Assembly (NCBI RefSeq): GCF_036324505.1
Contig: NC_086354.1
Coordinates: 2,002,725-2,066,724, forward strand
Length of the DNA stretch: 64,000 bases
DNA from: Eleginops maclovinus
Taxonomy: Eukaryota > Chordata > Actinopteri > Perciformes > Eleginopidae
Reading direction: 5' to 3'
Below are positions 41,390-55,608 of the stretch, one piece after another (the stretch's first letter is position 1; every line of letters starts with the position of its first letter). The notes under the pieces were generated by a model. It saw only the letters and a program-made list of their open reading frames with translations, made no database searches and was not told the origin of the DNA. Position numbers and translations under genes: made by a program.

Positions 41390-41810
41390 TGTTTAAAGAG
41401 GATCTATTTTGCTTTGGAGATTACTCCTTTCCTGTAATGTGTTCTATAGGTTTTAGTGCATGTAAATGGTGTGTAAGGTCTACAACTCTTCCATTGGACT
41501 ACTTTGTTTATTTCTGTAACATAAAGACATCATTATGTAACACTTGCGCTTCTATTGGCTAGCGCTCCAACACATTGTATGTGATAGGTGGACATCTCTT
41601 AGTGGTTGACCAGCTAACCAATCAGAGCAATACTGGGCTCTGGTTTCAGACAGAGGGTGAGAAGAGGTGCTGCAGCACAGGCAGTATGAGAAAAATAAAG
41701 AGCTTTTTGAACATTAAAGCATGGAGACATGTCCCAGTAAACGCACACAAAAGGCTAATAAGAAACAGAAAATGAGCAGAATATGTCCCCTGAAAAGAGA
41801 AATGGATACA
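41390..41810 (+). repeat. Non-autonomous hAT-like MITE of the AAAGAGG family
   Basis: Starts around TTTAAAGAGGATCTATTTTGC and ends near AATATGTCCCCTGAAAAGAG. Its segment 41624-41745, reverse-complemented, matches 57337-57435 next to the 57-bp minisatellite (shared GGGACATGTCTCCATGCTTT, and CACCCTCTGTCTGAAACC). A third end of the family is at 63549-63610 (AAAGAGGCCCTATTATG). Confidence 0.6.
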
Positions 41811-42201
41811 TCAAGCACCCGCTATTTTTTTAATAAAAGCTGCTCAGTGTAGCAAGAAGCCAACAAACTCAACTTCCAAGTCTGAAAACTTTGATCATCC
41901 GGTGTTTATAAGAAAGCGCACCCGCATTTTTAAAATGGGCAAAGACAACTCTCACTGCAATTGTGAAATGATTTGAAGTCATAGATGATAAACGTTTCAC
42001 CCAGTCCTATTCTGTCTCATATTCTGTTGATTTGAAGTCTGGAGCTCATGGCATGCAGCTATGGAGAAATGAACTCTCTACAGTTGTGAATGTGAATGTA
42101 GTGAATGTGTAGTGAATGTGAATGTAGACCTTTTTTAAGCAATGAATTATGTAATTTCTGTTTGATTCCAGTACTGAACTAGGCCATATGTTTCTAGTTT
42201 A

Positions 42202-43900
<1,699 letters not shown>

Positions 43901-43904
43901 AGTA

Positions 43905-44070
43905 CACTGAAAAACTGCATTAATTAAATGTTTTATGGCAACATATTTCACACTTCGGTTAGTTGAAAGTAATAATATTAAGTTGAACCTATTCAAAACT
44001 TAATATTTAAATAATTATGTGAAATCAGTTGATATCACACATTTAATTAAAGTCAACATTTCACTTAAAA
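43905..44070. repeat. Palindromic hairpin MITE, copy 2
   Basis: Shares GGTTAGTTGAAAGTAATAAT and ATTAAGTTGAACCTA with the fold-back element at 5096-5312, in the same order. The inner right arm is partly deleted. Confidence 0.55.
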
Positions 44071-44516
44071 AAAAAAAGAAAAGTACATTTACTCAAGTAT
44101 TTTTATTTTATGCTACTTTATACTTTTACTTTAATACAATTTGGAAGCCACTATTGTTGTTTTTCCTACACTACATTCATTTGACAAAATGAGTAACTTT
44201 ACAGATTCAGATTATTAGCAAATACAACATTTAAATAAACTCAGAAATAAACTATGCTATATAGTTGTAGGGAAAATATCCAGCAGAAGTAAATAAAGTA
44301 ATTAAAAGTAGCTCCACTTTTACCAGCGATGATGATTGCAATTTATTTTTAATAAATCCAGTCATTTAATATGTATTATTCTGAAATGGGACATTACGCA
44401 CAATAAATACTTTTTGAACTTTAAGTATATTTTGATGCCAATCCTTTTGTACTATTATTGAAGTAATATTATGAATGCAGGACTTTTACTGTGTATTTAT
44501 ACACTGTAAGTATACA

Positions 44517-44518
<2 letters not shown>

Positions 44519-44548
<30 letters not shown>
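44519..44548. repeat. (TA)n microsatellite
   Basis: Fifteen TA units in an AT-rich setting. Confidence 0.95.
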
Positions 44549-44554
<6 letters not shown>

Positions 44555-46270
44555 CATGAATTAAACGTTGTCCCACTTGGTGGTGGATGTGTTTCTAGCG
44601 CAGTGTTCATCACTGCCAGTGAACTCAAATGTAATCGGACTCAAACTCGGCAGCGCTGTGGAAATATCAGTTATGGGCTGCGGGTCCAATAGTATTTCTT
44701 TGAGTGAAATGACCCAGAAATATGATATGACAGCTAGGAGAGGAGCTGTTTATACTCTCTAGATGCTAGCGAAAAGCACTTTGAAGTTCCTTTCTTATCT
44801 TAAGAAAAGGAGATCATGCCTTCCCACGACTCCTTGCGGCAGCACTATTTAAAGCAGTGCACCATTCAGCCGTCAATAACTACACTAGTGAGTCATTCCA
44901 GAGAGTCCGCTTACACATTACCAGGACCCAGGCTCACTGTGAGGGAATGAACTGATGTTATCCCTGTTGTTTTACCAGTCAGAACGTTTGCTGTGAAACA
45001 GGCCGACTCTCAGAGGAGATATTTGACATCATAAAGTATCTGTGTATGTCAGACAATAATATACACGTCAGATCAGATTGATAAAATATACGTTTGCTGT
45101 CATTTAGAAACAGCGTGTTCACTTATCAATTAACCTTGTGCACCTATCTGTATAAATGTACATTCACCTGATCAGAGTTTTACTCATTTTGTATTTTATT
45201 TGAATGCTTATTCTCATTATCCCTGTGTATGTTCTCAGGAGAGCTCTCAGTGTTTCTCTCTTATTCTGCTGCTGCTGTAACACCTTTTTCCTGCTTAACA
45301 ATACCTTAAGAAGATGGATATCGTATCTGAAAGGGTCATGTGCTGTGTGTCTTTTAGTAAATAACAGATACAGACATTAGATTCTTCTCTCAGCTGTCTA
45401 TTACAGTATCAGTCTTAGTTTGCTCTTCCATATAACCCTGTTTTTTTACATTATTTTAGTGCAAAAGAACATATTAAGTGCCACTCAGAAGCCAAATGAC
45501 AGTATGTGAATTTCCACAGTGATCTTTTCCTTTCGCTGAATCAAAAACTATTTTCCTTGGAATAATCTCTAAAATGCTATAATCCCATTACATCTCTGTA
45601 CTCAGTCTATTAAAGTTTCCAGTGAGTGAAGGTTGAGGCTCAGTCACCTGCTCTTTTTCACTAACTCACATCTGGCAAACAGACCTCCTGCTCCCATCCC
45701 CACACAGTACTGAACCACATCAGTGATGAATGATATATTAAAGGCCATCAGTGTGTGTCGCTGAGTGAATGGTCCTGTAAAGGTGATCAGATACAAGGCT
45801 TCCAACTTTGGACAACATTTATGTTTCATTTTGTGCTGCAGGGTCAATAAACTACTGGCACTATGGACTGGGACGAGCATAAACTGTATTAAAAAAAACT
45901 GTAATTAATCTAATAACAATCAAAAACTATTGTTTAAACAGTCATTTGGTGATCTTACAAAATAATCTGCAAAAAAAAGTATTTTCCTAATTCTACATCA
46001 TCTTTTTAAAAAAATCAGTGTGAGTAAATAAACACACGTTTACCTGTTTGCAGCTGTCCCATTGGCTGACTCTAAGCTTCAGCTATTGGCTGTTTCAGCT
46101 TGGCTCCTCCCCCTTCTCCTCCAGGCCCTGCAGGTTGTCAGTGGGTTTCACAGCTGTCAATAAAAGAAACACAAATGACAAAATGTTAAAGGTCGATCAT
46201 TCAATCTCTGTAATGATTAAAGGACTGAGCATTGATCGGTTTATTCTATAGCAGAGCCACAACAGTGTGT
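44549..46270. other. Intergenic stretch, nothing recognised
   Basis: No coding or RNA feature could be supported on either strand. Confidence 0.4.
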
Positions 46271-46299
46271 ACATCGCTGACTCAAGATAAAGTAGTGTG

Positions 46300-46440
46300 C
46301 CTTGCACAGACTACACGACTTTCAAAGTCGTACGATCGCTTGCCAGTTCACACTACACAACTCGCTCGGGAGTCTTGAAGTCGTTGTGGTGTGCACACTA
46401 CGCGATTAGGGGGGCACACACTACACGATCTGTCACCAGG
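46300..46440. repeat. Cluster of CACACTACACGA-type motifs
   Basis: Four near-copies of a 12-14-bp motif (AGACTACACGACT, CACACTACACAACT, CACACTACGCGATT, CACACTACACGATC) lie within about 130 bp. CGACTTTCAAAGTCG, a 7-bp-arm hairpin, is included. It looks like the subterminal region of a DNA transposon and abuts the truncated end of the hAT ORF at 46458. Confidence 0.5.
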
Positions 46441-46457
46441 AGAAATCCCCGAGGAGC

Positions 46458-48725
46458 CTATCTGGTCAGCGCCAAGTTGCTGTTTCGGGTATCAACACTG
46501 CTGTTCCGTAGATAGTTCTTAATCCGACGGAGGCAGGAGAAACTGCGTTCGCATGAAGCAGAGGTCACGGGCAGGGTCAGTGAAATACAGATGAGTCTGT
46601 TTAAATCCATAAAAGCATCCTGGTAAGGTCGCATTAAAGCGAGAAATCCGACAGTGTCATTCACTACATGTCCCTGTGCTTTCTTTCTTTCCAGCAGACG
46701 CTGAACTTGGTGTAGCTCTGCTGTCAGGTTTTCCTCAGTCACTCCATAGAACTGCGCCATGGGCTGCAGGCATTTGTTGTCTAGGAAAGACGCATGTTTG
46801 GGGCTGAGTGCTGTGACTCCCATTAAAACACCCCCGGCCTCTGTTGAGAAACGTCTTCTCATTTCACCCACAAGTCTGTCAATTACTGGGTAATAACAAT
46901 GTGTGCGCAGCGCATCTGGAGTTGTAACAGCTGTGCGCTCAACTGAGGCCTCGACAACAAACTCCTGAAGAATTTGAGGAAGCTGTGTCTGTCTCTTTTC
47001 GCATGTCCTGTCCTGGCTCACACCGGCTTTGGTGCACAGGTCCGCTGCTATGTCCCGAATGACAACCCACGACTCTTCTGCGCGTTTGTCTGACAATGTT
47101 GCTATGACTGACTCTGATAAGTCTATTGTGGACGAAAGCTCAAGAGTGGGAGATTGGAGCTGGTCAGACATGACTTTTGTGACCCGGAATAGCTCCTCGA
47201 AAAGTGTGAGAAGCAGGACAAACTGTTCATCAACAAGTCCATTCACAGCCCTGGCCTCAGTTTTCCTCCGCGCATTAGGCCCAGATATGATATCTAGCAG
47301 TGTCGCCCGTGTTGCAGGCAGTGATTTTCGGATTGCAACCAATGCCGCATATTGACATGCCCAGCATGTGTCAGATAAGCTCTTAAGTTCAACGGGCTGT
47401 GTCGCTGATTCAATCTCTCTCTGTTTCTTGATGATATATCTTGAGCGACAGAGTTGGAGAAACAGTTGTACAACATTTGTACGGTTTCAAAAAACTCTGC
47501 TGCTTCAACGTTGCGGACCACATCAACCAAAACAAGGTATAACCTGTGCGCATGACAGTGAATTTACAGTGCTTGTGGCACATCCTTTTTGAATTTCTGC
47601 TGAAAGCCACTTTTGGAGCCAGACATAACTGCAGCGCCATCATAACACTGTCCGACACACATGTTTTTGTCAATATTGGACTGGGATAGAGTCTGTTGTA
47701 TGCTTCTCAGGAGCGAGTCGGCGTCCAGGCCATCTGCATGTGTGAAGTGCAGGAATTCTTCACGCACCTTGTCTCCTTTTTAAATACCGCACAATGTAAA
47801 TCTGTTCACTTTTACGGATATCTTTGCTTCCGTCAACCATTAGGGCGAAATGTTCTGCTTCTTGGGTTTCTGCGCTTATTTCATTTCTGAACATGTCAGC
47901 CATAATTTCAAAAATCTCGTTTTGAATGTCTTTATGTGTGCATTTGGCATTTCTGGGATTATCCTGCAGTTTCTTGGCTACTGTCTCGTCAAACTCACCA
48001 ATTACGTTCAGCAGCTCCACAAAGTTGCCCTTATTTTCTGACCCCTCATCCTCTCGGTGACCTTGCTGAGCGATGCCTTGGCATGCAGTATAACGTAGGG
48101 ACAAAACCACAGCCCTCATGTACTCTCTGTTTCCTTGTATGATTTTTGAATGACCCGCATCTATCATGTTTCCCAATCTCGAGCCATCTGTCGTTGCCAG
48201 TTTAAATTAAGCCCATGCCTCCATGGCGAACTTGTGTGCCGCACTTGCGTTGTGTTTTTTTAAAGGCTGCTTTTGTATGTTTCCAGTTCTTAGAAATGGG
48301 CGGCTCTGAATGGAACTGGTGCCCACCACTACCCAAAAAATGTCGGCAGGCGAAGCAGAAAGTTGGGTCCATCTCAACCAAATATTCAAGCCAGCTTTAT
48401 GTGCCAAACATTGAACAGATCTCTGCTGGTTACCTATTAGCCTTGAAGGGTACATTTTCCTGATGGGGCGCCGCGGTCCATCCCCGGGTCGTTGGCTAAT
48501 GTTAGTGGTAGCATTAGCATCAGAGTCCGTGCTCGCAGTGGTTGGCTGTGGCTGGCCATGCCAGCCCCTTTCCCTCTCTTCCTCCTGCTGCTGCTCCATC
48601 TCCTCTTCTTTTTGCTCACCTTCGTCCGGCCGAGCCTGGCACATGGAAGATGCGGGACCTGAGAGGTCGTCTTCCCCTGCAGGTGTCAAAGGTGTGTCCT
48701 TATCCAACACGCCCGCCACCGCCAT
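46458..48725 (-). pseudogene. Decayed hAT transposase (ZMYM1-like), several frame breaks
   Basis: Minus-strand pieces in order: an acidic N-terminal region from 48725, a degraded zinc-finger segment near 48.3 kb, and a segment at 48176-47760 (YTACQGIAQQGHRE, NKGNFVELLNVIGEFDE, FALMVDGSKDIRKSEQ). A segment near 47.7-47.56 kb has GQCYDGAAVMSGSKSG. The C-terminal 294-codon piece 47342-46458 ends in the hATC dimerisation motif (LTLPVTSASCERSFSCLRRIK). Stops or frame changes separate the pieces, for example near 48207, 47760 and 47340-47560. The end is cut at the junction with the motif cluster at 46300-46440. This layout matches the zinc finger MYM-type 1-like hAT proteins frequent in fish. It is not functional. 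Confidence 0.8.
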
Positions 48726-48932
48726 CTGTTGTTCCGTCCGATGACGTTAAAAACAAATGTATCCATGATAAAGTTTGACCTGAGCTTAATAGGCTACGAG
48801 CACAATAGAACTTCCGGTTAACTTCCGTGTGTTGAATGTACGCTCAAATACTTCCAGTAAGTTGTGTTGTTGTGGAGATTGGAGACGCTAGTTTAGAGGA
48901 GCTGCTAATAATTTGATTGACAAAGTTTAAAT

Positions 48933-49181
48933 ATGAGTGGATTTTGGGTGAAAGAGAGGCGGTTGGCGTATCAACGCGTGAAAAAGACTGCACCCTATTG
49001 TTGTGTACCACTTTGTACGAACTCCTCGAGGTACAATAGTACTATAAACTTCCATAGCTTTCCAGTGGATGTGTCGGTGAGAGCCGAATGGGTGGTAAGA
49101 GTACGGCGGGATGACTTCACCCCAAGCAAGACGAGTCGTGTTCGCAGCAGGCAAACATCTACTGACTTGTATTTTAATTAA
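48933..49181 (+). pseudogene. Broken THAP-domain ORF
   Basis: An 82-codon frame contains PYCCVPLCTNSSRYN, NFHSFPVDVSVRAEWV and RRDDFTPSKTSRV, a recognisable THAP N-terminal half. The expected CxxHF zinc ligands are replaced (RVRSRQ) and the frame ends soon after, with no AVPxIF box. It is probably the 5' end of a THAP-bearing transposon or a relic of one, head-to-head with the decayed hAT. It is unrelated in sequence to the Kolobok THAP domain in this window. Confidence 0.6.
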
Positions 49182-50310
49182 TAAATTATTTATTTGAAAT
49201 CTATATCAACTTAATCTCCCTTCCTGTTGTTTAATTTCCCTCAAGTGGGGCTGACTCATTGAATATTAGTTGGTTTTATGGTAGGGCTAACGGTAGGGCT
49301 AACACAATTCTGGCGCCACCTATGTCCTCAGTCCATAATGGCCAAACATTTCCCAGAGCGACACACCCAGCATGCATCATGGTGCTGGGAGTTCACCTTA
49401 GGGATTCCACATGGTGCTCTTTCGTTTTTTTCAAATCCAACACCACTTCCTGTTTCTACACATGGCATTTCCCTTTTATCACAGCCTTTAACATCAATGT
49501 ACAGCAGCCACTAGTTATTTAAGATAATGATTTATTCCATTACATTTTTTTTATCCATTTTTATCTATTTTTGAACTAATTTGCAATTAATTGTAGTGCC
49601 AGTATCAAATCTTTTTGAACATTTATTTTTCTACTAGTTTTATTTGTAATGTGATGGTTAAAATACTCTTTACTAGCTCTGCCACTATAACCCCACCTCC
49701 TTCTTGAGGCATATTTCCATCATCATGTACTGTAGGACATCAGAAGTGAAGCAGAGGACCCCGGCAATGACATCGTAAAAAGATGCTCAGAAAAAATGGT
49801 CACATTCCCATGCATGAGAGAGCTCTCAGGCGTAGTGTCAACCTCTAACTGGTTTTACTCTCCAGTCATCTGTGTGCTTTAACACATTCTCCCATATGCT
49901 CTTATTTTCCTTTCAGTTGCTACCACTACGTAGTTTTTTCTGGTTTGAATCTTCATCCAACTCACTTCTTTTAACGGCTGACATCATCTCTTGGCCATGC
50001 CCTGATTGGTTATCCATTAGTGACTCACTGTAGGGGCTCAGTGGTCCAGATGGTCACTCAGTGGGAGCTGGAGTCCCACCAAATGACCTGCTAGCTGTAC
50101 TACAGCGACACAGCAGCAACACACACACAGCTTCCACTACTGTACACTCCTCAGTAGGAAACAACCCTACCCTTAAAGTCAGCAACACTCTGTCTTTAGC
50201 AGAAAACCTGTTGATCCTGCATGTACTGAACACCATTTCTTTATCATTTCAGCAGTAGGTACCCCATTGACCATGTTCAGTAATGTAACTATGTGACATT
50301 CACATACCCT
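49182..50310. other. Intergenic stretch, nothing recognised
   Basis: No supported gene. The short plus-strand frames at 49.26-49.52 kb have no recognisable domain. Confidence 0.35.
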
Positions 50311-50315
50311 CTATA

Positions 50316-50850
50316 GCAGGGGGGTCCAAACATTTCTCACTGAGGGCCCCATACAGAAAATATACGAAGGGCTGGGCCCTTCACTAGAGGTGAGGTAAAT
50401 TGTTTCATAAGTTATCAATTAGCAAAATCAACCAAATCTGGGTCAATTATGCTGGATACTAATGTGCTTTAAGAATAAATACTGCCTACGTCACAGCTCT
50501 CCATAGGGTTTCATTCCGTTCCATTCATTCCATAAAAAGTTGGCAGCTAATCCCTTAAAACAGAAGTCTCAGATTGCTTATAATAAGGGAAAATATTAAG
50601 GAAATAAGTTACTTGGCTTTTTTTTTATCAACTAAGATTTGTTAGAACATGTTTTTAACTTAAAGTGGGTTTATTAACACATGAATACTCTGTAATATAT
50701 GTTCACATATTTAGGAAGTACAATATAAGACAAGCACAAGTGTCAGGTGTGGGCCATATTCTACTTTTCTAATTTCCTGAGAGCTGATTCATAATGGACA
50801 ACAGGCCGCAGTTGGCCCCCAGGCCGTAGTTTGAACAGTGTTACTCTATG
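50316..50850. repeat. Probable hAT MITE, decayed
   Basis: Left end CAGGGGGGTCCAAACATTTCTCACTGAGGGCC and right end GGCCCCCAGGCCGTAGTTTGAACAGTG form imperfect inverted repeats. They resemble the CAGNGGTTCCCAAAC ends of Charlie/hAT elements. Flanks CTCTATAG and CTCTATGT would be a degenerate 8-bp duplication. No coding capacity is seen. Confidence 0.5.
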
Positions 50851-51920
50851 TAAAGTCTATATAAAGTATGTAGTGATGTTGTTATACAGTATGTCATTTA
50901 AAGAAAGGTGAAAACAAAAGGGAAAAGTAGTAATTAGATCAGATGAATAATCTGTGTACATATTTGCTATACTGTTACAAATAACATTCTTGAACTGTCC
51001 ATCATTTAAATCAGTATGATTACACACTACTCACAAATATAAAGCATGGGTAGGTGAAATTTGAGAATTTAAGAAAATTGATTTAAGAACATTTTTTAAA
51101 GGAAAACTAAAAACATGGTTTTGCCATTTTTATTTCCCAGCCAAAGTAACTAGCAGCACTATCTCAAAAGGTCGCTAAATATAGCAAGAAGACGAGGAAA
51201 AATACACAGCTTAAAATAATAGTTTGACATTTTAGATAAATGCTTTCTTGCAAAACGTTAGATAAGGTCTACACGACCAAAATTCATTTACCTGAAGTAA
51301 AATTCAAACGTTAGGCTATAAACTACATACATCGCAGTATCATAGCTGCGCATCACAGCCGCTAAGCTAAAAGCGACTAATGGTCAACATGAGGACATTG
51401 AGTAGTGTTATTTAGTCACTTAACCGCTGTTTTTAAGGCACATAAAAGCTTCAGACATTCACCAGTGGGGAATGTACCTCTCATATATTATGTTGTCGAA
51501 CAAAATGTGAAAAATCCGTTTTTGTTAACCACAGACTTTATTTCAGGCATCTAACCTAACACACGTTCAAGAATAGTGTTAGCAAGGGAATCGAAAGTAG
51601 TAAAATAACAACTCAATCCTGGGTTCTTCTTTTGCGTTACTTTTAGTTACTTTCACCAAAATAACCCCTAAAGTATGGCTTTAAATGCTAAAATGTAGTT
51701 TATTGCAGCTCATTAATTAAAGCTATCTATGGCAGTGTTATACGGCATGTTGAACATTAGGAAAAGAGCTAGAAATTAAACTCATGCTCTGTTTAAGTGG
51801 GCTGAATAATATGTGATACCGGTAACATGACGTCTCTGTGTGTTATTAATAACATGTTAGTGGAGCCTCTGCACGGCCCTGTGACCTGCTGTATATGAAC
51901 GAGTCTCTATTCAATGTTAG
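50851..51920. other. Intergenic stretch, nothing recognised
   Basis: AT-rich, no supported feature. Confidence 0.35.
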
Positions 51921-51926
51921 CTCACC

Positions 51927-52215
51927 TTGTCATTGGTGTGTTAACGGGGATTTGGCTGACAAGCTTTCTAAAAGCCAGCGATTCCACAGAGGACAGAGGC
52001 TGCAGATCTTCAACACTCTCCACGAGTCTCTGAACTTCGCTGGGTTCAAGCAGCAGACCGAGACAAAGTGACCTTCTGTTGCTTCGGCCTGCGCGCACTC
52101 CTGTCTTTCTCTGTTCTTTTCTCAGAGCCTGCAGCTCTGCATTGTGAGCCTGCAGCTCTGCATTGTGAATCTGTTTCTGCAGCCCTCTTAACCAATAGTA
52201 AACAGGCTTACTGAG
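51927..52215 (-). CDS. Unassigned coding-like exon with coiled coil
   Basis: A minus-strand frame reads LRGLQKQIHNAELQAHNAEL, then QALRKEQRKTG, LGLLLEPSEVQRLVESVEDL and QPLSSVESLAFRKLVSQIPV. It closes ATGACAAG|GTGAGC, a strong donor. The first part contains a 21-bp in-frame tandem duplication (HNAELQA twice) and should form a coiled coil. The second part is faintly like the 'PLS-VE---FR-L' region of ZBED/hAT-type transposase relatives. No start codon or partner exon was found. It could be an exon of an unrecognised gene, a domesticated element or a fossil. Confidence 0.35.
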
Positions 52216-53900
52216 TTACTATTCTACCTGAGCAATTGTCGGAATATCTCGCGATGTTTGTGAATTCTTAGAAACGAAACACCACATCATTTTGAGTTCA
52301 AATGTGTTGTAACTGCGTTACTGACAATTTGAACGGGTATTACTGTATATTATCCAAATTTCAAAAGCAATGCGTTATATTACTGCGTTACACCAAAAAG
52401 TAATACATTACTGTAACTCTGTTACTTTTGTAACGCGTTACACCCAACTTTGATTATGAGTAGTTCTGCTGACTCCAGCATCAGAGTAGAAAACACCTGA
52501 GCAGTCGACAAAACCAATCTTGTCTGATCTGACAATGCTCTACAGTCATTTTATTAGTGTTATTGCAATTGAATTAAACTTAAAGTCACATTTGATGCTG
52601 AAGGAGGTCAATTGGACTCCCAGGGGCCAGATTTATAAAGCTTAGTACAAAGTGTTTCTCCTAGTCACAACATTCTGTGTAAATCCTTAGAATATGACGT
52701 TTTCCAAAGAATTTCCCTTACCAAATAAGACCAGATCCTTTGTAAATATTAAAGTTATTCACAAGCCCTTAAGAAAGCTCCCTTGGGTGAATAACTGTAA
52801 GAAAGGAATGGACTCAAGGACAAAATAAAAAGAAGAATAAGTACGGAGAAATACTTTCCAAAAGCTGAATGCCAGTAAGTTAATGACACATTTTGGATCA
52901 GACTGTGTTGGGATAATGTTTCTGGTCGACTATAAAACAGTTAAGCTTATAACAAGTACTTAAATGTGTCTTACTTGGACAAAGTTGCTTGGAATTTACA
53001 TAAAGCACTCCTAAAATAGAACTCAGAATATTTGAGTTTCTATTTGAGCATTTGGCTCCAGATGTTAAAGATTTTGTGTTCAGTTTGTAGGAGTCACCGA
53101 AACCCTGGGAAACAGCAGATGTCAGAACTATCTGTGTGTGCATGTGTGTGTGATGGGGGCTTTTCCAGCTCACTGATAATGGCTCCTCCAACCTGACTCA
53201 GAAGTATTAAACACACACGTAACGTCATTGGTGTGTTCTTATAGAACACAGTGTTCTGGACCAGCTTGTGGCTGCTGTTGCTCAACCTCTTTCTCTGGTT
53301 GGACCTTTTCACTACGCTTTCCCCTTCTCTTCCTACCCCCTCCCTGATGTCTCTTTATCTACCGTGTCTGAGACACACTCGAATATTCTGTTACTGCTGT
53401 TATAGGGAGATATTAGAAGACACATAGAGATGAAGAGGGTTTCAAATGCTGAGCCAAAAGGAAATGCATGATGTATTAGTATAATGCATTTTTGTTGATG
53501 ATGAATGACATGTTTACCTTTACCAAAAACAAACACACCATTGCTGCAGTACAAGTCCTTATCAATTTTTTTTTAAAGGAATGCAACCTAAAAAGGTGCA
53601 AGCATGGCATGTACATAGCTGTAGTCTGAAAGAAAGGAAGGCCGTACACTACAGTGGGATCAGAGTTAGGTCAGGTGTGTGTGATTCTGAGTTTGTTTCT
53701 GGGCAGGCGGATTAGGATGTGTGGGTGCAGGGTTCCTGTCTGAGAAGCGATTCTGAGAAAAATTCTCAGAGGAGCAGTGTACAAAATGATAAGGGCTGGT
53801 CCACCTTAAAAGTCTGTCCACCTTAAGTTTCAGTTTCTTTTGTTGCTGCTCGCTTGATAAATACACTACACAGACTACATGTTACTTCAGACTTAAGAGT
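52216..53900. other. Intergenic stretch, nothing recognised
   Basis: No conserved coding motif on either strand. Frames near 52.9-53.5 kb on minus are not recognised. Confidence 0.35.
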
Positions 53901-54086
<186 letters not shown>

Positions 54087-54329
54087 TCCTTTACTGTTTC
54101 TTTCCCCCTGACCTGCCTCAGAGCATGGCCCGAACGAAGGTAAATTGCATGTGCTGGTCGCAGATTGGCCGTTTAAATAATGAAATCATCAGTACTACTG
54201 TTATCACACACACTAAAGCTAGCACTCTCTTTCAACCACACTTACCAGTGTAAATCCAGCATGCACATGAGATATTACTTTAGCTAAATACATTTTTATT
54301 TTGGTGTATTTTGCAATTGTGTTATTCTT

Positions 54330-54435
54330 GTATATATATTTTTTTAGTATTTTGGGTGTAACATTAAGCTGTCTTTGGCTCTTTCTGCTGTAACAATGCA
54401 ATGCTATAAAAGGTATTCTGATTCTGATTAATAAA
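54330..54435 (+). repeat. LINE 3'-tail fragment
   Basis: AGCTGTCTTTGGCTCT followed by CTGCTGTAAC and a GTATTCTGATTCTGATTA end. Reverse-complemented, the same blocks occur in the 3' UTR of the LINE at 17330-17420. Confidence 0.5.
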
Positions 54436-54634
54436 GATGTTTACTGAAGAAGTGGCGGGGTTAACCCAGAATGGGCAGGCTGCAGGGCTTACAGAACACT
54501 GGAGAGAGCTTGGGGTGTGGGGGGTAAATTAAAAAACATGGGAAAGTATTCCAGGTTTTATTAAATCAACTACAAGAACAATAAAACACTAAGAATTCAC
54601 TTTATAAATAATTCCACATAAGTAGGAGCAGACT

Positions 54635-54676
54635 ACACACTGCTAACAATGGACTTGTCCATTGTTAGCAGTGTGT
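54635..54676. repeat. Perfect 20-bp-arm palindrome with 2-nt spacer
   Basis: Left arm ACACACTGCTAACAATGGAC (54635-54654), spacer TT, and right arm its exact reverse complement (54657-54676). It would extrude as a hairpin. It lies at the left border of the TIR element that follows. Confidence 0.85.
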
Positions 54677-54716
54677 GTGTACATGTCAAAATGTAACTGC
54701 TACCTCAGGTTCATTA

Positions 54717-55608
54717 TGCCCCTTTTCCACCAAACAGGATCCGGTTCAAGATCCGATCTTTTGCTTTTCTGACGCTTTTCAGGTTCTAGCCTGTAGCACC
54801 CCTTGTGTTTCCACTGCTCAGAGGCCGAGTGGAGTTGAAGTGGAGCTGCGTCATTGTGTCATCGTTTGCGCCATGACGTAACCGTAAAAGGTGCCCTCTT
54901 ATGACTAATTCATATTCACTGTCTGATTGTCACACGAGCAGCTGATGCCTACCCCCCCTCCCCATAAGTGAATGTGTTTCAGTCTGAATTGACGCTGTTT
55001 GGCATCACAACGCTGTTATCAAAGTGTCTCTGGCATTAGACAGGTGATGTTAGCATAGCAACCGAAGCTACTCTGACCATCTTCACTACTCTGTTATCCT
55101 ATTGTGGCATAAGCCGTTTTCTACAGGCATATTTTATCGGCGTAGTTTTCGTTATGATTTTACTTCTGGTGGCAACCTGTGTAGCCCATGTATTGATTCC
55201 ATCCAATAGCTGCAATAATACAAAACAGGAGAAAGTCTGCCTGCTCTTCCCAATGATCAATAACAGTGAACGGATGGTGATTAAAGTACGGTAAAATAAA
55301 CAGCATCACACTGAGCCTGTTTAGTGTCGCCTGACTTTATAAAGTGTGTGTTTTGTAAGTGTGTGGTCGCGTTGTAGTTACTTTGCTCAGCGCTGCTGCT
55401 TGTTACAACTTGTACTCGCCATGAACTGTTATTGCTCAGGTTCGTATTGGATCTCGTATCTTGCCGGGCAGCCGAGTGGGGCCAGAAAGATCTGTTTTGT
55501 TCGGCGCTTAAAGCCGGCGCCGCTGCGGTGGAAACACGGAAATCTAGATCTTTATCAGCTCCAACTCCGGCTCCAGGTTGGTGGAAAAGCAGCATTAGTG
55601 GCCCTGCT
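54717..55608. mobile_element. Non-autonomous TIR DNA transposon (about 890 bp)
   Basis: Left end GCCCCTTTTCCACCAAACAGG and right end CAGGTTGGTGGAAAAGCAGC are inverted repeats. Subterminal GGATCCGG-type GC-rich blocks lie inside both ends. Flanks share CATTA. The interior has short frames only. The end sequence recalls PIF/Harbinger- or hAT-type fish MITEs, but the superfamily is not fixed. Confidence 0.5.
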
